A stretch of 64,000 nt of DNA from Lepidostoma basale (lineage: Eukaryota > Arthropoda > Insecta > Trichoptera > Lepidostomatidae). The position numbers and the translations under genes are program-made. The DNA lies in the NCBI GenBank assembly GCA_022606425.2, contig JAHDVF020001353.1, positions 1,116,001-1,180,000 of the forward strand, written 5' to 3'. The stretch's first letter is position 1. Each line of letters starts with the position of its first letter. Positions 45,301 to 49,530 of the stretch are shown one piece after another. The notes below the pieces were generated by a model. It made no database searches. It had not been told where the DNA came from and saw nothing but the letters and a program-made list of their open reading frames with translations.

Positions 45301-48300
45301 TTACCTCTACAAACATATAAAAGAGAACGTATTGTTAAATTGCCGTCATCATGAACAAAAATTATATATAGGTAAAAGAATAATAAAACAATTTACGAAA
45401 AACACATTTAGAAAATAATATTTTTAATTAACTTAATGCGTTAAAGGCAGAAACATACTATTAACACGCCACGCCACCCGATGCCACGTGATGCGTGTTG
45501 AGTCGAATCAAATTGTATTGTTTTCTATGGACAGAATCACACTATGAACACCCGACGCGACGCCATGCGCGCACACGCCACCCGATCCAGACGAGCTAGA
45601 TCGACGTGTTGCCGGTGGTGGAAGTAAACACGCCACGTTGCGTGTTAATAATATGTTTCTGCCTTAATCCTGTGAAAATGTATAACGACGATGTTTCCTG
45701 AAACAAAACACTGTCTTTTCCACTTTTTAGTTTATTTTTCTCAAAATGTTTTAATCAGTGGTAATCTCGATGATCTAAACACATTTATTAACTATTCGTC
45801 AGATAACGCACTGTATTTTATGCATTTTCGTAATTTTAGAGAGTTGATTATAAAAAAACAGCAAACTTCAAAAGTGCAAACAAAACTTGATTCCTTTTTC
45901 AAAGCAGGATTACCGAAAGCAAGCGCGTAAATATCAAACAGCAACGTCACTTCACGACAAGTGTCCGACAAAAGTCACTTTTTTTTGGGGGTTTTGTATT
46001 GTTTATTTATATCATAATGCAGTGTACATATTTTAAAAAAAAAAAATTTTGATTTATTTTAAACCTATTTTTATATACAAACATTCGGCTTTAACGGACA
46101 TCCCCTCCCCCTAATTAGTCCGTTATATCGAGGTTTTACTGTACTCGTAAAATGGCCGATAATGGTAATTTTACGGTTTTAATCAATCAAATCAGTTTAT
46201 TTTCTCGGAAGATATTATATTAGGAAGACAAGATACTCTCTAAAGTCAAGAGTATTTTTTGTCCTCTGAACGTACTTTCACTGACATGAAATATGTAAAT
46301 TTCTGGGGTGATCATGATCAGCAGACCGATTGCTCTTCCCACCAACATTACCAGAGGCAAATTGGTTCTTGCAGCTATCAGAAATAAAAATCTATGCTGG
46401 CACTAAAATATTGATGTTATAAATCTGTAATTAAATCGTTTACCTTTCCATCTTGGATCCTTATCCCTCGGATGGATGGAATAGTGAGTGGTTATTTTGG
46501 GTACCGTGCTGGAATAACACCGCAAACTTGCACTGCGCCATACTAGAATAAATCAAATAAATAAAATTATATAGTATTACAAAGGGAAACAGTTATGTAA
46601 ATAGATGAGAGTAGAATAAATGCAGTAGAGATGAGATCACTTAGACCAGTGGTTCCCAAACTTTTTTGTCCCATGGACCCCTTGCTGACTTTGGTGATTG
46701 TTTGGACATATGGAACACATGGATGAAGAAAGAATGCTTAAGAAAATGTATGTTAACGATGCGAATGGATTGCCGGGCTCGATAAAGACCGAGGAAAACA
46801 TGGCATGACTATATTAATTAAATATCAAAAGCCGTCTGTTAAAAGTCCGAAGAATCGACATAGGCTCACTGTATGAATGTGGAAGAAACTAAAAAGGTGT
46901 GTCAGGATAGAGTAGTGAGGCACTCGATTATATCTGCCTACTCTTGCAAAAAAACAACATGATGGTTTGTTGTTGTTACCTTAAGGAATTCCATCCGCTG
47001 AAATGTCCAGAAAGAGTAAAAAACAAATTATGTTGGATGGTACTTAAGGCGTTGCATGGACGTATATCTAAACCATCTTAATGAGCACTTCATTACTTTG
47101 TTCATAACACTTCCATTCGCACTATGTTAACTTTTCATATTAAGGTTTAAAACAGGTCTCACGCAGGATGCTATCTCCTACCACAACTCCATCCAGGCAC
47201 TGCTCCTCTTATCTTCCCCTCGGGAACAGACTTTTTTATAAATACAATCCCAACCCTAACTGGTCTTCCATTCCTTGACAATAATGTAAGACTTTATCAT
47301 AAACCCTAAATCCCTCCTCGCCCTCTTTCGGAGGGACACTCCGGGCCATACATTTAGCCCCATCATAAAACAACTACCAAATCACATTCCAACAATGTTT
47401 CCTACACACGTAAGAGGAATAGCCATTAGAGCTGAACCTCTGTAAGCCAGAAGATCGAAGTCCAAGGCTTAATTAAATTAATTAAATCCATTTCGTATAA
47501 TATATTTAGGTAGTATGTTTACAAGAGACGGGCGAGTGGAGAGAAATATTGAAAGAAGGGTTGGGGCAGGCAACAAAGTGAATGGTGCACTTAAAGTTGT
47601 CATCGCAAACAAAAACCTATCCAAAAAAGCTAGAATGGCAGTGCACAATGGTGTTCTTCTACCGACCCTTATGTATGGAAGCGAAGCATGGAACTGGCAA
47701 AAGAAGGATGAAAGTAGAATAAATGCAGTAGAAATGAGATCGCTTAGACGAATGTGTATATACTCTGTGTATGATAGTGTCGAATGAACATATAAGAAGT
47801 GAATGTGGTGCGAATGATGGTGTCATGAACAAAATAATGAAAGGATCATTAAGATGGTTTGGACATATGGAAAGAATGAATGAAGAAAGAATGGTAAAAA
47901 AATTATATGTTAATTATGTAAATGGAACCAGAAATAGAGGAAGACCGAGGAAAACGTGGCACAATCAAATAAATCAAATATTGAATGTCGGCCATGTGAG
48001 GAGTCAGAGAAATCGACGCGCGTGCATGATACTATGTATGAATGTTGAGGAAGCGAGAGAAATATGTCAGGAAAGAAAAGTGTGGCAGTCCATTCTTTCT
48101 GCCTACCCCTTCGGGGAGACGGCGTGATGGTTAGTTAGTTAGTTAGTTAGTTTAAATCCATGAATAAAATCGGGTGACCGGGTAATAACAACACAAATGA
48201 AGAAATATTTCTGTATCATAAATTTACGGCAAATTTCGCAAACAAGACCAAAGAACACCTGTTTGTATACCGATAAGATATTATAAAAACATTGCGATAG

Positions 48301-48681
48301 CTGACCCTTATGACACTATCGCTGTTTTATTATATAATAAGAGTACATTCATTTTTAGAAAACTTCATTTGTTTTGTTACGTTAAAATTGAGATAAAAGA
48401 GAATAATCAAAAAGTGAACTTTGTACCCTCAAAGATATTTGAAAATATAATCAATACTGTATAAGAACTTAATATTCTGAATGAAATATGCGACAATAAT
48501 ATCAAGAATACAATTAATTTAAAATTAATAATAAGTTTGTTTACTTCGCGAAACTTTTTTATGATAAATATTCCATAAGAATACGTCATATTAAAAATAC
48601 AACGGATGAAATATATATACACTGTTTTATGTACGTAGAATAATACTCACACAATTTTGACGTGGCACTAAAAGAAATCAT
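24340..48681 (-). CDS. ETFDH: Electron transfer flavoprotein-ubiquinone oxidoreductase, 11 exons
   Basis: Minus-strand exons, 5' to 3': 48651-48681, 46444-46542, 45194-45306, 39458-39656, 37940-38188, 32738-33070, 31246-31401, 30119-30352, 29575-29682, 28347-28460, 24340-24503. They sum to 1800 nt (599 aa), all with GT..AG borders and consistent phase (phase 1 at most junctions). The enzyme passes electrons from ETF, and so from fatty-acid and amino-acid dehydrogenases, to ubiquinone at the inner mitochondrial membrane. The start [20 protein letters not shown] is an Arg/Ser-rich, acid-poor presequence. Then come the FAD motif [72 protein letters not shown], the membrane/quinone region [20 protein letters not shown], and the 4Fe-4S ligands: Cys in RFCPAG and three in [12 protein letters not shown]. 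It ends PNYNGM. Length compares with about 617 aa in human. In exon 5 the inner donor GAAG|GTACAT is used because it joins exactly to GCHGHL. Introns hold piggyBac, mariner and LINE insertions, none of which breaks an exon. Confidence 0.96.
24640..25010 (+). mobile_element. LINE family D relic in ETFDH intron 10
   Basis: The plus strand gives [20 protein letters not shown], a deletion, [20 protein letters not shown], then frame-shifted remnants of the GRP-TW region and CCAGGAGTGGACGGGAATAG near the end. A short piece of family A (GAGATCTAATTTCTAATGCA..) abuts the 5' end at about 24598-24640. Confidence 0.75.
25163..25230. repeat. Two subterminal palindromic repeats of the piggyBac-like element
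   Basis: AGTATGGTCGTATATCTACG.. at about 25163-25187 and a second copy at about 25207-25232 form a direct repeat. The core of the second, GTCGTATATATACGAC at 25212-25227, is a perfect 16-base palindrome; the first (25169-25184) has one mismatched pair. Location just inside the 5' end suggests transposase binding sites, by analogy with internal repeats of other piggyBac elements. Confidence 0.85.
25759..27429 (+). CDS. piggyBac-like transposase, intact
   Basis: The product is 556 aa from the ATG at 25759 (AAAATGG context). An upstream in-frame ATG-like start at 25687 would add 24 hydrophobic residues and is less likely. The N-terminus is acidic ([20 protein letters not shown]), as is usual in this family. 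The catalytic DDD triad is visible at about D225 ([11 protein letters not shown]), D306 (LYVDNWYTS) and D408 (GSVDNVDRI). Spacings of 81 and 102 are close to those of the Trichoplusia ni enzyme. The C-terminus is a cysteine-rich zinc-binding domain ([24 protein letters not shown]) ending HTKKHF. There is no stop or frameshift. The transposase cuts and reinserts DNA at TTAA. Confidence 0.95.
   Translation: MERDMGIEDILMNSDNEEENIEDIDDISMEFYDSSSDDDEEPDIQPSAKRSREESRMWNNSTFTPTLHDFDGFQSGLKANLNVQGDYVELELFQLFFTDDVVDVIVRETNIYAAAVSQKTPESSKMKKWVNTTAQEIFVFLATIILMSLVGKNCIKKYWTNNALIETPFFKVLFSQDRFLLILRNLHFTSLCSSNDRLYKIRQILDPLRKIMKETFSPHQNLCIDESLLLWKGRLSFKVYIPSKRHRFGIKFFVCCDVKTGYVLDLIIYTGAETDIQIHSDVGISGSVVLCLLKDYLDRGHRLYVDNWYTSPALFDCLFDRKTNACGTARVNRKQMPKFEKIKKGDVVAFNSANLMALKWRDKRDVVILTTMHTDTMIETPKIDYSTGLNKHKPEAVVDYTKNMGSVDNVDRILGLGAVGRKTVKWYKKVFFRLLEISIVNAFFLFRTVKCKNTSFEDFKEKLVAQIVEKYHTPRAPTSGGRRANDNPIRLTERHFIQPVPQAQVKGSTTRRRCHVCAHSSIRPPKRKETGYMCIECDVGLCVHPCFKDFHTKKHF
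27727..28262 (+). mobile_element. LINE family A reverse transcriptase relic
   Basis: Pieces of the family A RT in broken frames are visible: [80 protein letters not shown], then a jump to a [14 protein letters not shown] remnant. D of the first catalytic motif is Gly ([11 protein letters not shown] shows D to G one residue earlier and small deletions elsewhere). The copy is dead and internally deleted. Confidence 0.75.
28495..28846 (-). mobile_element. LINE family H, C-terminal fragment
   Basis: The minus frame reads [74 protein letters not shown], then the end. This is the post-RT region of a family common in insects ([29 protein letters not shown]). Confidence 0.78.
29045..29450 (-). mobile_element. 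LINE family C-like relic
   Basis: The minus strand gives an [25 protein letters not shown] block, then [24 protein letters not shown], and after a break [20 protein letters not shown]. It matches the C-terminal part of the intact family C ORF2 (MTYAVETR..LRTSEMKVLRSITGKTLRDRV) with frameshifts. Confidence 0.68.
29760..30118. other. ETFDH intron 8, no recognised repeat
   Basis: AT-rich intron between exon 9 and exon 8. Confidence 0.6.
30438..30888. mobile_element. pogo-type MITE in ETFDH intron 7
   Basis: The ends CAGTGAAACCCGGATTTTAC and GTAAAATAAGGGTTTCACTG are inverted repeats with a few mismatches, and TA lies outside each (30436-30437 and 30889-30890). CAGTG/AAACC termini and TA duplication fit the pogo/Tigger group. 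The 451-bp interior lacks a transposase. Confidence 0.82.
30889..31245. other. ETFDH intron 7, remainder
   Basis: No recognised element. Confidence 0.55.
31455..31680 (-). mobile_element. LINE family D relic in ETFDH intron 6
   Basis: GACAAGAAGACGCTGACTTG (minus), TCATCCACCGG-like text read in reverse, and CTTAGGCTTATTCCTAACAT with GGGTCACTCGTAGTTTCTAG match the family D region [22 protein letters not shown] in minus orientation. Several deletions are present. Confidence 0.7.
31890..32567 (+). mobile_element. LINE family J, 5'-truncated copy with long target duplication
   Basis: The plus strand encodes the ORF2 C-terminus in two frames: [35 protein letters not shown], then after a shift [60 protein letters not shown], stop near 32459, then a short 3' UTR ending in TTTGATTTGA. 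Flanking direct repeats AAAAAGTAACAAATTAACTT.. (about 31853-31888) and AAAAAGTAACACATTAACTT.. (about 32577-32613) share roughly 35 bp with three differences. Confidence 0.85.
33290..33828 (+). mobile_element. CR1/L2-like LINE family K, 3' end
   Basis: The frame runs [100 protein letters not shown] and LFHISYPI, ending 33665. LHWLP-ERI-YKL, LHG-AP-YI-L, GDRAF-V-P--WN-LP and FKS-LK-HLF are the hallmark C-terminal blocks of CR1/L2/Rex1 ORF2. The 3' UTR ends with ATT repeats at about 33808-33828. Confidence 0.85.
33829..33890 (-). mobile_element. LINE family C, 3' tail only
   Basis: A TTC repeat (33829-33856) followed by TTTTGATAGATCTGACGATC and TGTGACACAGAT is the reverse complement of the family C 3' UTR and AAG tail seen at 23250-23300. 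Confidence 0.75.
33937..34514 (+). mobile_element. Jockey-like LINE family L, C-terminal fragment
   Basis: The frame reads [71 protein letters not shown], and after a shift [20 protein letters not shown] and [13 protein letters not shown]. This is the thumb and C-terminal region of a Jockey-type ORF2. It was later hit by the family A LINE at 34527. Confidence 0.72.
34527..36167 (-). mobile_element. RTE-like LINE family A, young 5'-truncated copy
   Basis: The element is flanked by a perfect 12-bp target duplication, AATTAATAGTAA, at 34515-34526 and 36168-36179. The 3' tail AAACTAACTAACTAACTTAC (minus: TTAG repeat) is followed inward by the conserved end ATCACGCCGTCTCCCCGGAG. It landed in LINE L. 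It is the best family A copy in the window and serves as reference for the broken ones. Confidence 0.93.
34548..36167 (-). CDS. LINE A ORF2 (reverse transcriptase to C-terminus), open
   Basis: The frame is open across the whole truncated element; the first few codons upstream of 36167 belong to the flank. Blocks: [20 protein letters not shown] (RT0/1), [19 protein letters not shown] and [20 protein letters not shown] (RT2), [20 protein letters not shown] (RT3, catalytic Asp), [18 protein letters not shown] (RT4), [16 protein letters not shown] (RT5, YADD), [20 protein letters not shown] (RT7), then [46 protein letters not shown] and SAYPSGETA. The endonuclease is lost through truncation. No stop or frameshift was seen. 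Confidence 0.92.
   Translation of the reverse strand, partial: DESIRTGVIAIGINDNTEKISMNEIKRSVKAMKSGKAVGYDCIAIEFIKNGGEVVSAWICKLFNQCLEEGYTPLDWRRAVILPLYKGKGSHMDCGNYRAISILSVVGKIYGRILIERVRKTTSDRVWDVQGAFMNGRGCMDQIFALRTVTEKFLAKNRKLFCAFVDLQKAYDRVDRGKLWEILSEYGINTKLITAITSLYTESTASVRVNGDLTAWFDINKGVKQGCVMSPWLFNLYMDKCMKELKGLEAGAKMEGVAVSCLLYADDAVLLADNEHELQALVSSMYEVCKRYDLMMNVNKSKVMIFEKEGSMTVCNISVNGENLEQVDEFVYLGSMFTKDGRVEKDIERRVGAGNRINGALKVVIANKSLSKKAKMAVHNGVLVPTLMYGSEAWNWQKKDESRINAVEMRSLRRMCGKSVFDRVTNASIRSECGANESVMNKIRKGSLRWFGHMERMSEDRMVKKVYVNGVNGARNRGRPRKTWHDQINQILNVGHVRSRRNRRACMTRCMNVEEAREVCQDRTVWRSILSAYPSGETA
36371..37659 (-). mobile_element. Mariner element (mauritiana-like) in ETFDH intron 5
   Basis: The left end TTAGGTGTATAAATTTGCTT.. 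and the right end (reverse complement TTAAAATGTATAAATTTGCT..) share TGTATAAATTTGCTTCCGCC and then GTTTT. TA lies at 36369-36370 and 37660-37661. The length of about 1.29 kb is typical. The terminal form (T-AGGTGTA-AA) resembles that of Mos1-type mariners. Confidence 0.9.
36451..37485 (-). CDS. Mariner transposase, frameshifted only at the C-terminus
   Basis: The product is 344 aa from the ATG at 37485. N-terminal [56 protein letters not shown]. Linker: [27 protein letters not shown]. Catalytic D,D34D: D156 in [21 protein letters not shown]249 in [13 protein letters not shown]284 in [13 protein letters not shown], so 34 residues lie between the last two. The end [19 protein letters not shown] is out of frame. 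The minus strand has T8 (plus A8 at 36519-36526) where seven would keep the usual mariner ending of the [11 protein letters not shown] type. The shift affects about the last 25 residues. If the run is a sequencing or assembly error the gene would be intact. Confidence 0.92.
   Translation of the reverse strand: MSAYEPNSRHLREVLILCFNMKKSAAEAHRMLSNTYGEAAISERTCREWFQRFKNGDFYVEDQHGGGREKVFEDAELEALLDQDSCQTQQELAGSLGVTQPAISKRLKVMGMIQKQGNWVPYELKPRDVEWRLCVCEQLLARQRRKGFLHRIVTGDEKWVHYDNPKRRKSWGYPGHASTSTAKPNIHGSKVMLSIWWDQLGVVYYELLKPTETITGDRYRTQLMRLSRALKDKRPQYNERHDKVILQHDNARPHVAKVVKTYLETLKWEVLPHPPYSPDVAPSDYHLFRSMAHGLADQHFRSYEEVKNWIDSWIASKDDRFFSTRDSYAARKMGESSGQQWTIL
38189..39017. other. ETFDH intron 4, part
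   Basis: A relatively GC-rich segment at about 38440-38600 (GCCTTCCCGCCGTGGCGGC, TTGCGACCGGACCGGATC) stands out from AT-rich flanks, but I cannot assign it. No gene. Confidence 0.5.
39018..39140 (+). mobile_element. Scrap of a J-like LINE C-terminus
   Basis: The frame reads [20 protein letters not shown], then LREVLSLL and stop, parallel to the family J ending [19 protein letters not shown]. It is diverged and isolated, probably from a related family with an AATAAATAAATAAATG-like tail near 39290. Confidence 0.65.
40244..43108 (-). CDS. LINE J ORF2: endonuclease and reverse transcriptase
   Basis: The frame is open from the codon after the ORF1 TGA (43108) to the stop at 40244, about 954 codons. 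Order: AP endonuclease start [23 protein letters not shown] (catalytic Glu), [29 protein letters not shown]; then RT blocks [104 protein letters not shown], and [14 protein letters not shown] with FADD; then the C-terminal [18 protein letters not shown] and [19 protein letters not shown]. No ATG lies between the ORF1 stop and the endonuclease catalytic Glu. The apparent first residue at 43060 is a TTG and the first true Met is about 120 codons further on. There is no internal stop. Confidence 0.92.
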   Translation of the reverse strand, partial: LGSPNHVSFLYQNVRGLRTKCAKFFSNVSVSDANVIALTETWLNSSVISSELFDTENYYVFRRDRENSGSRTRGGGCLLAIERRDALRAERVSNLESINEDLWVKLTGLRNIIFICVTYIPPGSNWVVYKHFFDAMHTNFNLVGGKNVIVMGDFNLHSAHGIDNVQQDLEYLCAVFGLAQHNGILNSDFRTLDLILSNIKLQVSRSVSPLVPEDNYHPALEFECSGKNNPNITRVPRHDEIFRGWNFGQGDFLKLYQLMTQLDWSDLYNLSSVNDALQYFYSVIYSLFDMCFPRKRVSNGGRRYPRWFSREIIAEIKIKHAHHVKWKATGSRDEYELFSKHRSVVRRNVRSAFRAYVSTIEGDLMNDPGTFWNYIKSLRKDGGILNTMMHGDREVEGANIANAFAKHFQSVYSNIPPRLNLNSATGSNTSKCAHSFDISNIDTNDIKSSIKAMKNSHSVGPDFLPIFFFKGCSELLIYPLYFLFNLSLSTNTFPDLWKVSRISPIFKSGTKESVENYRPVAILSAPAKLFESILHKLIFPRVDPYIITEQHGFRKGRSTETNLMVFTEYITRALDNGHQVDCSYNDFSKAFDTVNHDILIAKLSQIGFSSQLIMLFTSYLEGRKQFVSYGIFQSEPFFVYSGVPQGSNLGPLLFTIFINDIAKVINFSRFLLFADDLKLFLDINNPDDCLRLQSDINNIVTWSHSNHMKFNVSKCVMLSFTRARRTIYHRYTMNNQQLAHVSTMRDLGVIYESRLTFHAHVERICGIALKMLGFIIRTGRVFRNPNVLRVLYNSLVRSRLESGSVIWSPHEARYSLMLERVQKKFLRYLYMKEYGSYPWLYPTAFLLGMLGSNSLQLRRDGFLITHFFRLIRGYFENSAVLEGVGLFVPDRYLRQRQHRLFYLSAARTNLALVTPVGRAINLLNAVSSEIDVFHISESTFRRQILLILEGILSS
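43109..44032 (-). CDS. LINE J ORF1 (gag-like)
   Basis: The ATG at 44032 (GCCATGG context) gives 307 aa. The N-terminus holds a short leucine-heptad segment ([20 protein letters not shown]) that could form a coiled coil. A long Ala/Thr/Pro-rich middle follows. The C-terminal block [31 protein letters not shown] and [14 protein letters not shown] resembles the C-terminal domain of ORF1 proteins in insect CR1/Jockey elements. No CCHC knuckle was seen. It ends RAS-TGA-CTC, and ORF2 continues in the same frame directly after the TGA. Confidence 0.85.
   Translation of the reverse strand: MDVPTSDNLLQQIHELHTKLDKLTTFVETLKVCDCHRPSATAPLTTAGPVLPRTADDSRAGPSAPNAAAGVSNGLRTLSRPATRTSTRAAVRAAAHTGEGGTPSPQTATPPTTYAAQASRVAQGNAAIKGKRPISGVSVAKKSANATTDVRDSRKELAPSVPLKPLNVAVGTTSAPLVVDGQAAGDGGPWSVVSRRRPATVRGSRRVDNSPPFPSSSSTCRLKYYHFLPFHPETSADEMSAYLNSLCEASYTVHKIKPKEGSSYASFKVGIPSSVISEVLEPKHWPRRSFIKEWQTAVSAPRLPRAS
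44520..44840 (-). mobile_element. LINE family J, 3' fragment
   Basis: GACGTCAATCTCCGAGGAGA, TGCTCTTCCCACCGGTGTCA and CACCCTCCAGCACGACCGAG correspond to the family J C-terminus in minus orientation, with a deletion (CCGGTTTCTATCAGGGACAA) that fuses two parts. Confidence 0.8.
45445..45663. mobile_element. TTAA-flanked MITE in ETFDH intron 2
   Basis: The left end (A)GGCAGAAACATACTATTAA and the right end TTAATAATATGTTTCTGCC are inverted repeats; inside both ends lies ACACGCCACG / CGTGTT-type sequence. TTAA is at 45441-45444 and 45664-45667, with one extra A on the left. The GC-rich interior is unlike its surroundings. piggyBac-type non-autonomous element. Confidence 0.78.
45691..46143 (+). mobile_element. 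pogo/Tigger-like transposon 3' remnant
   Basis: The open frame at 45691-45930 ends [37 protein letters not shown] and stop. It looks like the C-terminal tail of a pogo-type DDE transposase with a PIP-box-like QTKLDSFF. About 180 bp further on, CCGTTATATCGAGGTTTTAC, then TGTA at 46139-46142, is the form of a pogo/Tigger inverted end (reverse: CAGTAAAACCTCGATATAAC) followed by TA. The 5' part is missing. It lies in ETFDH intron 2. Confidence 0.68.
46186..46410 (-). mobile_element. LINE family J, 3' end in ETFDH intron 2
   Basis: The minus-strand tail (plus AATCAATCAAATCAGTTTAT), TAGGAAGACAAGATACTCTC, CTGAACGTACTTTCACTGAC and GCTCTTCCCACCAACATTAC match family J. Confidence 0.78.
46600..46985 (+). 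mobile_element. LINE family B relic with a hAT-like end inside
   Basis: GATGAGAGTAGAATAAATGC and AGTAGAGATGAGATCACTTA begin the fragment, then CAGTGGTTCCCAAACTTTTT at about 46647 interrupts it, then GTTTGGACATATGGAACACA and GGAAAACATGGCATGAC resume the LINE C-terminus to a TTG-type tail near 46965. Confidence 0.65.
46986..47480. other. Mosaic of small LINE scraps
   Basis: AATTCCATCCGCTGAAATGT, CCAGAAAGAGT and TTGCATGGACG (about 46983-47065) are a scrap of the LINE K C-terminus. About 47070-47120 is a reversed scrap of family A. 47140-47450 is C-rich on the plus strand and unassigned. No gene. Confidence 0.55.
47492..48152 (+). mobile_element. LINE family A, 5'-truncated copy with target duplication
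   Basis: The frame begins [20 protein letters not shown], then [20 protein letters not shown], has a one-base shift near 47765-47785, and continues [46 protein letters not shown] to SAYPFGETA and stop (48127), followed by TTAG repeats to about 48152. TTAAATCCAT flanks it at 47482-47491 and 48152-48161. It sits in ETFDH intron 1. Confidence 0.88.
48162..48650. other. ETFDH intron 1, 5' part
   Basis: AT-rich; nothing recognised. Confidence 0.55.
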
Positions 48682-48869
48682 GTTGTTCTCATAAAAATAT
48701 ATCAAATTTAAAAATCACTCCAATAGCCAGCTGCAGTATCCAAAGTTAACCAAAAACTACAGTTTTTTTTACCCATATATAGAATAGCTCAGAATGTAGA
48801 TAAATGTCAAAACTTAACCAGAGACAAATAAAACCATTGAAACATAAAATATACAGAAAAAAATAATTA

Positions 48870-49530
48870 TAATTGCGAGGTGAGAGGGTGAAAGGGATTG
48901 ATTTAACAAATATTAGGTATCGTTACTTCTTGGATCTTGGATATTGTCTTTTCGGGAGTACCAGCCCGAAGGCTATTGCTCCCCCACATGTTGAAAATTT
49001 CTATCTCGGAGATGAAGTTGGATATTGTTGGATGGTGAGGGGAGGGTTATTTGGTGGATGTAGCGGGTTGTGTCCGACATTTGGACCTGACGTACAGTAG
49101 GGAGCAGAGTGGTAGAGTTGGGGATGACCTTAGAAAGGGGCCGAGGTCATGGGTGGAGACCGAGGGACGGTGACAGGGAGTGGCCTTGGGTGGGGGCCGG
49201 TTGATCCTGGATATGGAACCAAGTGGGACAAGAGTGGCCTTGGGTGGGGACCGATATGGCAATGGGGTTGAGATACAGGATGGGATAAGGATAGTGGAAA
49301 AGAAAGGTTTAGGCATGAAGCTTTGGAGTAAACAGCAAGTCGGCAGCGATGGCGGCGGTGGGGCAAGAGGAGGCGGCGTTGACGGCGGCAGGAGAAGCAA
49401 GAGATGGAGGCGTTCGAGGAACGCCAGCAGACTTGGAGATGGCAGCGGGTCAGGAAGGTAGCAACGGCAAAATTGAGAGTGAGCGATTACGATGATCAGG
49501 AACTGTGGCGGCGGCACCGGAGGTAAAACC
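48870..49530. other. G-rich block of unknown origin
   Basis: The plus strand is strongly G-rich (AGGGAGCAGAGTGG, GGTGACAGGGAGTGGCCTTG, GATGGCGGCGGTGGGGCAAG, AGGCGGCGTTGACGGCGGC). CCTTGGGTGGGG occurs twice (about 49183 and 49234), each within GAGTGGCCTTGGGTGGGG. Short open frames exist on both strands, including a small plus frame from 49349 (MAAVGQEEAALTAAGEARDG) of about 48 codons, but no motif is recognised. It may be a retroelement fragment or a CpG/GC-rich upstream region. Confidence 0.45.

Noticed and set aside
48873..49100. Small genes in the G-rich block upstream of ETFDH (48873-49100, 49047-49517, 49180-49461)
   Set aside because: Overlapping frames on both strands with low-complexity composition and no recognisable domain.
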